From positions 1 through 64,000 of the forward strand of contig CAVNZM010000019.1 of the NCBI GenBank assembly GCA_963693365.1: a stretch of 64,000 bases of DNA, given 5' to 3'. Shown piece after piece: positions 1 to 12,126 of the stretch (positions are counted from its first letter, which is position 1; the number at the start of each line of letters is the position of its first letter). Source of the stretch: Amoebidium appalachense (lineage: Eukaryota; Ichthyosporea). Under the pieces are notes generated by a model. It made no database searches. It had not been told where the DNA came from and saw only the letters and a program-made list of their open reading frames with translations. The position numbers and the translations under genes are program-made.

Positions 1-59
1 GCGGGCACACATGGGAGAAGGGGCAGGGCTGCTTAGCGGGGGGGGGGGGGGCTTCCCAC

Positions 60-514
60 CTTCCTCAGGCCGACCGTCTGGCAGCGCATCCTCCGGCTCC
101 TCGTCAGTTGATGATTCTGCAGCAAGAAACGAAACCATATTAATAAGGAGTAAACGGGGGAAGGGGAGGAGGTGGGAGGGGGGGAGGGGGGGTGTGGTGG
201 GGGGAGGGGGGCGAGGGAGAGGGGGGAGGTGAGGGGGAGGGACAAAATGATGTGCCGGTGCATGCTGTGCAGGTGTGTGAATGTGTGTGTGTATGTGACA
301 TGGAGAGTGCAGGTGGGGAAGGGGGATGGGGTATGGGGCGATGGGGGGGTGGGGGGATGGAAGGGGGGGGGGGGGGGGGGAGTAGCCAAATAAAGCAATT
401 CGAAAAAAGTGCTTGAGCTGGAGAGGATTTACAAAAATTGAAACGGATATTTCAAATAAAGTGGTTGGATGTGGGGAGCCATAGCATTATTTTTTAAAAT
501 GAAATACATTCTCT

Positions 515-546
<32 letters not shown>

Positions 547-907
547 GGGAAATATGGGGGGCGAGGGAGAGGGGGGAGGGGTGGGGAGGGGGGAGGTGAG
601 TGGGATGGACAAAATGATGTGCCGGTGCATGCCGTGTAGGTGTGTGAATGTGTGTGTATGTGACATGGTGTGTGCATGTGGGGGGGTGGGGGGGGGGGGG
701 GGGGGGGGGGGAGTAGCCAAACAAAGCAATTCGAACAAAGTATTTGTAATGAGGCAAAACGCCGGATTAAAGGAAAGAGAATTTCATATTGAATGGAAGA
801 GTAGACCGGTGCATGAGTGTATGAATTTAGTTTACGTATGCGGTAGCCTTTAAGTTTCTTTTGGTGTCAGGGTGTGGGTGTGTGTTAGTGTATGTGTGGG
901 TGTGGGT

Positions 908-966
<59 letters not shown>

Positions 967-1029
967 ATCTGTGACTGTGAAAGTAGGGGGGGGGGGGGGG
1001 GGTGATATTGTTGGTGCTTTTTTCTCTGT

Positions 1030-1066
<37 letters not shown>

Positions 1067-1411
1067 ATATGGGGGGCGAGGGAACGGGGGGAGGGGGGGA
1101 GGGGGGGGAGGTGAGTGGAGGGACAAAATGATGTGCCGGTGCATGCCGTGTAGGTGTGTGAATGTGTGTGTATGTGGCATGGTGTGTGCATGTGTGTGTG
1201 GGGGGGGGGGGGGGGGGAGGGGGAGGGGGGAGTAGCCAAACAAAGCAATTCGAAAAAAGTATTTGAGGCAAAACGCCGGATTGGAGGAAAGAGAATTTCA
1301 TATTGAACGGAAGAGTAGACCGGTGCATGAGTGTATGAATTTAGTTTACGTATGCGGTAGCCTTTAAGTTTCTTTTGGTGTCAGGGTGTGGGTGTGTGTT
1401 AGTGTGTGTTA

Positions 1412-1482
<71 letters not shown>

Positions 1483-2189
1483 TGCGTGTATCTGTGGCTG
1501 TGAAAGGGGGGGGGGGGGGGGGGGGTTGATATTGTTGGTGCTTATCTTTCATTATTATTTTTCAAGTATTAGTATTATTAGGGGGGGGGGGGGGGGGGGG
1601 GGGGGCACCTTCCTCAGGCCGACCCTCTGGCAGCGCATCCTCCGGCTCCTCGTCAGATGATTCTGCAGATGATTCTGCAGCAAAAAACGAAACCTTATTA
1701 ATAACTTGGAGTAAACGGGGGAAGGGGAGGAGGTGGGAGGGGGGAGGGGGGGGGGGAAGGGGGGGGGGGAGGGGGTGAGGGAGAGGGGAGATTAGGGGGG
1801 GAGGTGAGTGTAGGGACAAAATGATGGGCCGGTGCATGCCGTGTAGGTGTGTGAATGTGTGTGTGTATGTGACGTGGTGTGTGCAGGTGGGGAAGGGGGT
1901 TGGGTATGGGGCGATGGGGGGACGGGGGAATGGGGGGATGGGGGGAAGGAGGGGGTTGTGGGGATGGAGGGGGGAGGGGGGGGGGGAGTAGCCAAACAAA
2001 GCAATTCGAAAAAAGTGCTTGAGCTGGGAAGGATTTACATATGAAACAGGGTTATTTCAAATAAAGTGGTTGGATGTGGGGAGCCATAGCATTAATTTAG
2101 GCTATTTATTTTTAAAAAAAACCCCAGGGGGGGGGGGGGATATGGGGAGGGGGGGGGGGGGAAGAATAAGGGTGTTTGTGTGTGTGTGT

Positions 2190-2221
<32 letters not shown>

Positions 2222-2252
2222 CTGGAAGGCTGAAATGTGTGTGTTTTTGCAG

Positions 2253-2298
<46 letters not shown>

Positions 2299-2536
2299 CA
2301 GCGGGAGTCGGCGTTGAAGGGGGTGCGGGGGGGGGGGGGGGGGGAGGGGGGGGAGAGAGATTCCTACCTTCAGGCAGAGGTGCTTGGCTTGCCATGTGTT
2401 CCTCAATTAGCTTCTTGGCCTTTTTCGTGAACTGCTTCTTTGTTGTGAATAGGTCTTTGCCGCTGGCCACCACAACAGTCGTAGATAGGAATGCAATGTG
2501 GCCATCCATATCGTTTCTTGTTGCAAGACGGCACAC
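60..2536 (-). CDS. Gene Z, three exons of an unrecognised gene (partial)
   Basis: Three minus-strand exons fit together by splice sites and phase: 2368-2536 (phase 0 to 1), 1609-1674 (phase 1 to 1) and 60-116 (phase 1 to 1). The first encodes a Lys-rich stretch with the peptides MDGHIAFLST and TTKKQFTKKAKKLIEEHM. The other two are short, acidic and similar to each other (22 and 19 codons, each with DEEPEDALP). Donors are GTAGG, GTGCC and GTGGG; acceptors are TTCAG and GCTGCAG. I do not recognise a family. The gene probably continues left of the window. Its 5' part is unclear, because the 8-kb duplicated segment starts 9 bases inside the 2368-2536 exon. The exons lie among G-runs and tandem repeats, so the locus could also be a broken gene. 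Confidence 0.45.
609..1530. repeat. Tandem ~515-bp repeat, two long copies plus partial copies
   Basis: A core of about 70 bases (beginning GGACAAAATGATG) occurs four times, near 239, 607, 1122 and 1813. Each is followed by a G-run and then AGTAGCCAAA(C/T)AAAGCAATTC. The copies at about 609 and 1124 also share the next 250 bases, including GGCAAAACGCCGGATT and a GT microsatellite. The copies are separated by G-runs of 15-45, so the array looks like minisatellite growth in low-complexity DNA. Confidence 0.8.
911..961. repeat. (GT)n microsatellite
   Basis: An almost pure GT dinucleotide run of about 50 bases. A second run lies at about 1419-1480 in the next tandem copy. Confidence 0.9.
2368..2536 (-). 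CDS. Gene Z Lys-rich exon
   Basis: This 169-bp exon is open in one frame and bounded by acceptor GGTGTTCAG and donor CTGAAG/GTAGG. It ends in phase 1, matching the start of the acidic exon at 1609-1674. About 56 codons are rich in Lys, Thr and Val. No domain is recognised. Its first nine bases also occur at the edge of the second segmental copy (19615-19623); after that the two loci differ. Confidence 0.5.
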
Positions 2537-5279
2537 CTGAACACCCACACACACTGTCGCACATGTGCACCTTACACACACGCACTAACACACACCGGAT
2601 CCAATTCCCGTGATTTTACCCATTGACTATATTGTAGAGAAATTAACACCCACATAGCTCCGTTGTAACATCCGTCATCGTGGCTGCGCGTAACGACTTT
2701 GGTTATAACTCGGGAATAGTGCTGAGTGTACAAATCACACCAAAGTTAACTCGGGAATAGTGCTGAGTGTACAAATCGCACCAAAGGAAAGCTGGCCTAG
2801 GTGGCTCGAATACATGTGGGTGTTACACACACGCACTAACACACACCGGATCCAATTCCCGGGATTTTACCCATTGAATTCCATTGCGCTTTCAAAATGC
2901 GTTTCAAAAAAGGCCCTGCACATTTCCATCGGAACTGATTAAGGTACTTCAAGGGGCATACCGGGGAGAAAATCGAATGCAGCCAGTACCACCAGCCGGC
3001 CAATTAAAGTTGAACAAATATAAGCACGTCTTGCTATCGTTAACCTAAGTTCATGCAGCTACCTAGATTGCAAATATCCAGTCACCACTCACATCCGCAA
3101 CAGAGTTAAACATTAACCACCCGTGCACTGAACAGTTACTATTCACAACAATTGTCGATCCACTCGTGGCTGAAGGTTTTCCCACGTACGTAAGAGTCTC
3201 CCAGGGACACGTGATCGTCCCACCTCCGGGAGCTGCTAATTGGCTAGTTATCAGCTGCCCATCACGTTCAGTCACTTCGTATTGAAATTTCGCCGTGCAA
3301 CCCCCGTTGGCATTTATGAACCTTTGGCAATCGGTTGATGAGATAAACATGGGACAACCTTTCAGTCCTCCTTCCAAATAAAGTTTGCCGGTTGTGTTTG
3401 CATTTGTCCCTGCTGGAAATCATGTGAGTGAGCGCACGCACGCCTGTTTCTTGGGCACAATAGGGGTTTATGGTAAAAGGGAAACGGCGGTGGGGGGTTC
3501 GATCACGGGCTGGAAAAGATAAATCAGGAGATTAGGCCCAGGGGATTCTTGGAATCCAGAAGGGGGGGAAAATGTTATAGTGCTCATGTCTATATGAAGG
3601 TAATGCTTGCGGTCGTGTCATCATCTTGTTAATAATTCAGCCCGATCTCAAAAGGCATGTGTGCACCAACCACTCACTCTCACTCGGTCCCAATTGATAG
3701 TACATGTTTAACAGTATTCACTGTGCATGGAAGTAAAACAACAGGCTGAGCTTCCCAATACACCAGCTAAATGATATTCGCTAGAAAGAACATTAACTTC
3801 CCCGGTGAACATGTAGACCATTGCAGCATACAACAACAATGCATCACACCGAACAGAGGTCACTGAGTTTCTTCAATCATGGAAGACTCCTAATGCGCAA
3901 GCACATATGACCCTCTCACATCAGTCACACCCTACTAGTACATTTTTCCAATGTCACCAACTTAAGTTAGCTCCCTACACAGATTCAATTCAACATAACG
4001 TCCTCCCATGCATAATCAGGAGTGTCAATTGCCTAGGGTCTTGGTACAAACGACACTCTAAAACTGTCATCACACGAATACAAAAACCGCCCATACTTAG
4101 GTGACTGCACTTGCAAGCAAAATGTACTTGCTAACGTCTGTCCCAAAACATTCCGAGCCGGCCACTGAAAAGCTGACGTCATAGATGAACGTGCAGTGAC
4201 GTTGAAATAATCTCCGGGGGAGGGGCACCCACCTCCATTCACGCTTCCACCTTGAACAACTTGATTGGATGTCGGGGCACATGTAGGCGTAGCTGTGACA
4301 GTGGCGGTACTTGTGAAGGTGGTGGTGGCGGTTGAAATTTGCGTCGTCGTGATTGATTTTGTTGCTGTTGCTGTTGTCGTGGCAGTGGCAATGCAAAAGT
4401 ACCCCCCATCTGTATCTTGGCAAGTTGTGTCGGCAATGGACCCGCACACACTCGGAACGGAGAGGCACTCGTTTATGTTTGTGCAGTTTGTGCCTGTGTA
4501 GTTGTATCCGGTAGGGCACACACATGTGTAGTTGCTCAAGCCCAAACCAGTAGGTTTGCAGGTGGAAGATGATGGACACGTGAACGTTCCCGGGGAACAT
4601 GGTGACTGGTCTGCAATACAAAACCCAATCAGTTCGTGAGATTATGTCGCTGGTGGCACGGTCTAGAAAGTGGTCCAATCAATTAAATGGATACTAACAT
4701 GTTTCTTTTTTTTTTTTTTTTTGTTGGCGGGGGGAAGGGGGGGGGGGGGGGGGGGGGGGGGTCATTCATACACCCAAAGTTTCCACAAAGATGATGGCAT
4801 CGGACCCTGGGTGACACCTAGATACTGAGATTTGATATCAAACTTTGAAAAGCAGAAGGAATGATGGAGATTTGGTATCATCAGACAAGTACACTCACAT
4901 GCACCCATAGCGCCCTCGGTGATGATGACACTTGTACAAGTCTTAGTCAGGCTGCAGTATGAGGTAGTGCTGACCCACGTGTATGCACCACACCCAGCCG
5001 TGGCCTCGCACCATAGGTGGCAGTCGGTTGCTGTTTCGATTAGGCGGTAAATACTTCCCGGATATCTGATTCCCAGCTGGTTCGTTTTCTGCACATCTGT
5101 ATCCGACATAGGGGCCGTTTCCTGCATGGGTATACGAAGATTGGTGTTAGGTATATAAGTTCATTGGGTGCCATCCCTTGCATTTGCATGGTTAATCTTA
5201 GGTGTGCTAGTATGTATTCGAATGCGTAGATAGATTTATTTGGGTGTGTATACTAGAAGGGTTACGGCTGTGTGTGCCC

Positions 5280-5515
5280 TACTAAATGTATAGTGCTCAT
5301 ACTTTTCAATAATGTATAGTGCTCATACTTTTCAATATTTCCACGGCAACTACAAACAAGTACTAGAAGGGTTACGGCTGCATGGCTCGAGGGTTTTGTG
5401 AATCGAAACGACACATATGTTTGTATTTCCAAGAGAGAGAGTGTGTGTGTGCCCTACTAAATGTATAGTGCTCATACTTTTCAATAATGTATAGTGCTCA
5501 TACTTTTCAATATTT
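5280..5515. repeat. Short tandem repeats in gene A1 intron
   Basis: The 25-base word beginning TGTATAGTGCTCATAC occurs four times, as two pairs, and the CTAGAAGGGTTACGGCTG word twice. The same pattern is present in copy 2 near 22430-22670. The region lies between the PAN 3 exon and the 30-nt microexon. I see nothing coding in it. Confidence 0.8.
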
Positions 5516-5607
5516 CAACGGCAACTACAAACAAGTGGATAAGTAACACCGTATCCCAGCCGATCCCTACTTGTCTCAACCCGTCTAACCATCGGACTTG
5601 GGTGCAC

Positions 5608-5793
5608 GGAGTATGAAATTAGGGAGCAAGATGAGACACACACACACACAGAGAGAGAGAGAGGGACAGACCAGTGCGCATGCGCACGCGCACGTGCGCG
5701 CACGCACACACACACGTGCACACACGCACCAACACACACACACACGGACACGGTGTCGGGTGCACGGAGTATGAAATTAGGGAGCAAGATGAG

Positions 5794-5824
<31 letters not shown>

Positions 5825-6030
5825 CAGACAAGTGCGCGCGCACACACACACACGTGCACACACGCACCAACACACACACACACGGACACGGTGTCGGGTG
5901 TACACACACACACATACACACACAAACACACACACACAGACAGTGTCAGGTGTACACACACACACATAAGCGCGGGCCGCACAAACACACACATGGCCCA
6001 AGTTACAGACAAACACAGACCGGCACCCAC

Positions 6031-6068
<38 letters not shown>

Positions 6069-6121
6069 ACCACCACACACACACACACACACAAAAACGC
6101 ACAAGTTGTCTTTACCCTGCC

Positions 6122-6152
<31 letters not shown>

Positions 6153-6165
6153 ACACACACACACA
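5608..6165. repeat. CA/GA microsatellite and C-run block in gene A1 intron
   Basis: Two tandem copies of a ~145-bp unit (GCACGGAGTATGAAATTAGG followed by CA and GA repeats) are followed by two long C-runs (about 6032-6068 and 6125-6152). Copy 2 has the same block at about 22750-23295 with different homopolymer lengths. Long reading frames across it are His/Thr or Cys/Val repeats and are not genes. Confidence 0.85.
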
Positions 6166-6412
6166 ATAACGGAGAGGGCCCCGAGGCCGGGCTTCTTACC
6201 CACGGCAGCCTGGGGGGCAGGGTCGACATCTGTTAAAATGGTTGTTGGGCGTGTCAGTATCAAGTCAAACCATGTTCTGATAATGAAATTTCACGGCCAA
6301 TACACACCGGTAGTGGCTATGTTACCTTTGCCTGAGGCATTTCTACAAAAGTTTAACAGTTCCATGCTTCTATACAACCATGTCATTTCGTTGGCTCCCA
6401 CATACTAGTACT

Positions 6413-6785
6413 TAGGCGCATCAACAACTTGAATAATCACTACAGCAGCGGCACTGCCTCGGGCCCCGTCCCAACCAAAATACTGTAGGCGCATCAACAA
6501 CTTGAATAATCACTACAGCGGGGGCACTGCCTCGGGCCCCGTCCCAACCAAAATTCTATAATAGACTTTGTTGTCTCTACAAAGTACTGCACGTGCACAT
6601 TTTCTTACCCCCCCCCCCCCCCCCCCCCCCCATCGCCCCTTCCAGTTTCACGCCCCGATCATGATTGCTACAGAGCAACTGCTGAATCTCTATGTCAGAG
6701 ACTAGTCTAAATCGAGTGCACCGATCATGATCGCTACAGAGCAACTGCTGAATCTCTATGGCAGATGCTAGTCTAAATCGAGTGC
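6413..6785. repeat. Two pairs of short tandem duplications in intron
   Basis: A ~71-base unit starting AGGCGCATCAACAACTTG is present twice (6413-6552). A ~62-base unit starting GATCATGAT is present twice (6656-6785). Both are inside the intron between the PAN 2 exon and the 30-nt microexon, and both are repeated in the second segmental copy. Confidence 0.8.
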
Positions 6786-7539
6786 ACTAAAGCCCGAGTC
6801 TTCACAGATGGTCACCCATACAAATAGGAAGGGAAAGTACAAATTAGACGAATACTAGCCTTTGCTAACAAACTTGAAGAACTATTGTGGTAACAAACTT
6901 GAAGAACTATTGTGTAGTGCAACAAGACATGCACGCCCACCCGTTCACCTACATGTCTTGAAGGTTTGAGGCGGGACCGAGTCATGATTCTTCGGGAGAA
7001 TCCACTCGCAGTCTCTGAATATGCTACACCAAGTTGGTGCTGGGATAAAACGTAGCGTACTTGCACAGCGGATCCTTTTGTGCTTTGCACATGTCTTGGC
7101 AATCGGTGGCGTTCTGTCCCGTCGGAAGTATCATGCCCATAATAACGTTGGCACGCGGCGGACTGTCCATACAACTGCAGTTTGTGCGTGGGAAGGAACC
7201 TGTTGGTCGGTCACGGGGGTTGATTTACGTAATTAGTCTTAAATACCTCAAAGTATGATTTGAAATTTCCAGTACTATGATCAAATAGATATTAAAGGTC
7301 TTCATGTTTGTTTTGAAGGGTCAGAAGCCGAATTGGATGTGGAATGTTGCCAAATCAGATCGTTGTGTCTGTGTGTCTATGTGTGTATGACAAGGCTACC
7401 TCAAATTGTTTTTGTGTGTGTGCAACCATGTGTGTGTGAAGGGGGGTAGGGGTGGGGTGGAGGTGTGGCAAAATTTACGTATTTGAATTTTCCTTGAGCG
7501 ACACTTGATGGAAGGCGGAACACGTTACATCCTCCAATA

Positions 7540-8040
7540 GAATTATGACTTTTATCTTTGAAGAAAAAATACAGGGTCTTTACAATCTCAACGTCATGTT
7601 AGAATTATGACTTTTAACTTTGAAGATCTTCGAAAAAATACAGGGTCTTTACAATCTCAACGTCACGTTAAAATTATGACTTTTAACTTTGAAGATCTTC
7701 GTTAAGTCTGAGACTCCCTGCTCATCAGTGCAGGAACAAATGCAAATGAAACACAGAATTATGACTTTTAATACAATCTCAACGTCACGTTAAAATTATG
7801 ACTTTTAACTTTGAAGATCTTCGTTAAGTCTGAGACTCCCTGCTCATCAGTGCAGGAACAAATGCAAATGAAACACAGAATTATGACTTTTAACTTTGAA
7901 GATCTTCGTTAAGTCTGAGACTCCCTGCTCATCAGTGCAGGAACAAATGCAAATGAAACACAGAATTATGACTTTTAACTTTGAAGAAAAAAATGAGACT
8001 CCCTGCTCATCAGTGCAGGAACAAATGCAAATGAAACACG
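7540..8040. repeat. Intronic minisatellite, ~85-bp unit
   Basis: The unit begins AATTATGACTTTTAACTTTG and contains GAGACTCCCTGCTCATCAG. It is present in about four to five partly truncated copies between the 18-nt microexon and the PAN 2 exon of gene A1. The same array is in copy 2 at about 24680-25180. Confidence 0.85.
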
Positions 8041-8406
8041 GCCAACCACAAGTCTTATAAACAATGTTTTCTCTTTTCTCTTCTGTTCAGCAGGCACATT
8101 GACACGCACACGTACCGTTTGCTGGGATCGCATCTGTATGGCAGATGTAACAGGGGTCACCCATGCCGGATGATGCATCAGATCGGTTTGTTGCATGTAT
8201 CATTGTGTGTGTGGTGTGTGTGGTGTGTGTGTGTGGGGGGGGGGGGGGGGGGGGGGGGGGGGTGCGTGCGTGCATGTGCATGTGTTAATGGGGTGTTGGT
8301 CACGTGCGCATCGGTCGAGGTGCGGAGAAGTTAATGAAGGGAGCCGTTGATACTATAGTGCCAAAAGCGTGGGTGAGTGGGTGGGTGGGTGGGTGGGTGG
8401 GTGGGT

Positions 8407-8438
<32 letters not shown>

Positions 8439-8570
8439 AGGTGAAGATGGGACTTCGTCTGAGCTACAATCTGCGTGAGGATCTTGGCCCCATTCCATGA
8501 ATGGGATGCCATTCAGTCTATCTACATCGCCGGTGCTACACTTTCATCATTGAAACACAAACACACACAC

Positions 8571-8783
<213 letters not shown>

Positions 8784-8884
8784 TAAACACCGACAATGAT
8801 GAAAAACTTCAAGACGGTGTTGTGGCAAGGCGCCTTGAAGGGTGGATGGAAATGCGTTGAGTGGGTGTTGTTCTTTTTTGTTTC

Positions 8885-8918
<34 letters not shown>

Positions 8919-10623
8919 GGGTGGGGGGGGGGGGGGGGGGGGGGACCCACTGGCAGGGACGGCCATGGTTGGATCTGTAGGGTTAAATGGCTAGTCAGTA
9001 ATGTAACCAGCAGGGAGGGAGAAGATAGGCCCTGACCGAAGAGTGGGTTATGGGGGAAAAAAGGAAAGATTGAAAAATCTCTCTATGTGCTCTTTAAGCG
9101 ATGCCATAGCCAAGTTGGCAAAATGTAAATCATTTCAGCTCGTGTTTCCATGGTTGCAAGAGATAGATGCGATCCTAAAACCTGACATAATTGACACAAG
9201 AGAGGAAGAAGAAGGGCCGCATGTGCCATCTGGATGACAAGGCATTCAAGAATACAAGGGCAACAGCACGGGAGAAACAGAGATAATGGGAACACGTGTT
9301 CGGGATTCCGGACTTCGTGTATATACACAATCATGTACACACACACACACACACTATCCACACACACGCACTAGTGTGCGCATACACGCAAAAAGGAAGA
9401 AAAGTGACAGGGGCGTATAAGAGCAAAGACCGTCACCGGAGAGAAGAACGGAGAGGCCCAGTCTGGAATCATGGCTGGAAAAAACAGGAATTTTTCGAAC
9501 GACATGTCGAGGCAAAGAGAGATAAAGCTGGATGGAAAATTGAACAGGGCTACACGGCCCGGAGAGCCAATGAGACTCTGAAAGAGGTTACACTTACAGA
9601 GGTCGTATGTGACTGTGTCATTTGACGTAGGAATAATGGTGTCGCACGTCTTCCAACCCGTACACCAACCAATGCTTGAATTGTAAGTGTAGTAGGTACA
9701 GCCAAGCACACCCAGGCAGGTGTCTCGGCACGTTAGGTAGTTGCTGCTTCCTGAATAAGAAGAAACATTCCTGTCGAGGACTCTGTTGCCGTAGGGGGGG
9801 TCCATGGCGCACTGATAGCCCGCCAGCGGAAAGGTATACACCGCTGTTTGAAAAGCACATTCACGCCGTTAGTGTTCCCGGGGTTTATGGTTCAGAGCTC
9901 GAGGCCCAAGTTCCCCAACAGAGGTGCTGCAATGATGCATTATTTGGCCAGGTTCCACGTCAGTAACATAATGGTACTGCCATACAGTATGATATACTGT
10001 GATCATAGTGGTTGAAAAAGCGTTGTGCAAGTAAAACACATGACTTGGGCAAATAGTCCAATGTCTGCTCACTCTCAGAACTATAAAAAAATACGTGAAA
10101 CAGACTCCAATTCAAAACAAAGAGGGATTTCTTGCTACACTGTCAGTGTCACCACAGCTATGGTCGCCGGCTATGACCAAACCCGCTACTAGTAGAACGG
10201 TAGCAGCTGTATGTGACTCGATAATAGGTTAATGCTATATACCCAGCTACACACGCGTACGGCAACACTATATATTAGTTATCATGATAGAGTCTTTATT
10301 GATCAATATATCATCGGATTCCATCCGCAAAGACTCACTAAAAGAGCTGCTGCTACCTCAACGGTACTTAAAGTTTCAAAATATAGCAACATAGATCATA
10401 GACTCTCGGGGACTCTGCACCTGTATGCACTAATGATGCCATGTATGATGTGACTTACATGCTGCGGTGGCCAGTTGTGTATTGAAGAGCAGACCGAGTA
10501 GGAGGGTGGCTGTGGCCACCCAGTGCACCAGTGTCTGACGCTTCATTCTCAGGCCCGGGCCTCTGCTACGATAGAAAAAAAACATTGAGTGCTTTTAGAC
10601 TAGTCTAGCTGCAGCATTGTATG

Positions 10624-11096
10624 CATAATAACCACTATACTATTGGCGCCGCACAGCCCTTCATTAACTAAACACTGTACATATGTCGGGGGGTGCCTGA
10701 CTCACATTTACTACATCACGGGACAGTTTCAAAGTGAACTGGGACACTAGTGCAATGGACACGGTTGTGCGGGCATCTACCATGATATTGATGGCTGCCC
10801 GTTGGACTATACATTTGAGGCTATTTACAAGCCAGGCGGCTTGTGCTGCACATCTCTCGTGCAGCTACATCATCATACCGTGTACATGTAACACTACTGA
10901 GTGGCATGGTGGTGCAGTCACACAACACCATGTGCGTGGGTAGGCGTGTGCATGTGTGTGTGTCATGTGTGTGTGTGTGTTTTTGTGTGCGTGTGTGCGT
11001 GTGTGCGTGTGTGTGTGTGGTGTGTGTGTGTGTGTGTGTGTGTTTGTCATTATGTGTACGTACGCACATGCACACCGTCACTACGTACACATAACG
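10624..11096. other. Unique region right of copy 1; no gene seen
   Basis: The sequence departs from the duplicated segment 77 bases upstream of the gene A1 start codon. It should hold the A1 promoter if that gene is expressed. It ends in a GT-rich microsatellite (about 10950-11045). No domain or convincing exon was seen. Confidence 0.5.
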
Positions 11097-11612
11097 ACAC
11101 ATTTATTCAAGTATGGATTACATTATGTATTACGGAGCTAACAACACATTTATTCAAGTATGGATTACATTTTGTATTACGGAGCTCCTAGTAGCTATAG
11201 AGTGGTCGGCATGGTGGGGGTGGCAGCTTACCAAGGCGTGATAGCGTTTGGTTATGGCGTTTCAAACCTGAAATGTCGAGAAACGAGGGATCCGGAGACA
11301 TACCCTCGGCAGAGCTTGGCTTCGAATGCTGATTCAAACAAACTTGAACTGCTCTTTGCTGCATTAATTCAGGAGTTATATGTTTGTTTATGTGTCGAGA
11401 AGGTACACCGCACATGCAAAATCGATCCAAACCCCGCATTGATTGGTCGAGAGGCTCTGCGGCACGCAGATGGAATTCGATCCCAATAAAACGAATACCG
11501 CACTGACATAGAATTAGCCATTCAGATTCCAAATAAAAATAAAAAAATAAAAAATAAAAAATAAAAAATTGTATCTCCACCGTATGGCATATGATGTCTA
11601 TTAGATTTTGAT
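11097..11612. repeat. 0.5-kb repeat, uninterrupted copy (empty LINE site)
   Basis: This block matches 12127-12562 followed by 16982-17060 almost exactly. It starts with a ~45-base word (ACATTTATTCAAGTATGG) present twice, and ends with an AAAAAAT-repeat and TTGTATCTCCACCGTATGG. It has no LINE inside, so it shows the pre-insertion state of the target. Confidence 0.9.
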
Positions 11613-12126
11613 TCGTTATATCTCCACTTAAAAAAAATTGTATCATGTAAGTGTAACACCTATTTCATTAGATGTATATCTTGTTGGGTGAAAGGACTGT
11701 TGACCTTGGTGCCGATAACTCATCACAGCTCACATGTCGTTAATAAACAGCACATTCTCCCCCAATCAGATTCGCGAGCGAAAAAACAAAAAAAAAAAAA
11801 TTAATTTTTATTTATTTTTCTTTAACCTCATTTCCATTCTCCCCTCAGATTCGCGAGCGAATAAAAATTAGGTATGCGATTGAGTAGTTTGGCTCTCGCA
11901 GCTCTCGCACCTACGTGGATTGTTCTCTGAACTTTGTCTCGCCGAGTCGGTGCTCTAATATTAACTCTCTCTTTCCAAAAAGATTGAGATCCGAGTTGGC
12001 TCTGATTATAATCATTTCGCCTTCACCATATATGTCTCTTCTCGGAGTGATTAAATTTTCTAAAACTCCCTACACCGGGTTTAGACCACTTACCGCTGTG
12101 CACTGTATGGCCAGAGTAGACTTTAG
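11613..12126. other. Spacer between 0.5-kb repeats; nothing recognised
   Basis: AT-rich spacer with two occurrences of CAGATTCGCGAGCGA and A/T runs near 11790-11820. No open frame of note, no RNA gene and no mobile-element signature was seen. Confidence 0.4.

Noticed and set aside
4265-4501. Val/Ala-rich plus-strand frame (and 21414-21650) opposite the Thr-rich stalk
   Set aside because: It is the antisense of the Thr codon run in gene A exon 7, whose sense frame has EGF motifs and splice support.
4899-5121. PAN 3 of gene A1 read in the frame beginning MQETAPMSDTDVQ
   Set aside because: The N-terminal part of that frame does not match PAN; the frame in copy 2 (GYRCAENEPAGN) does, so the A1 frame is shifted by one base.
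7540-8040. Regular repeats considered as a CRISPR array
   Set aside because: Units are contiguous, unequal minisatellite copies without spacers, and the genome is eukaryotic.
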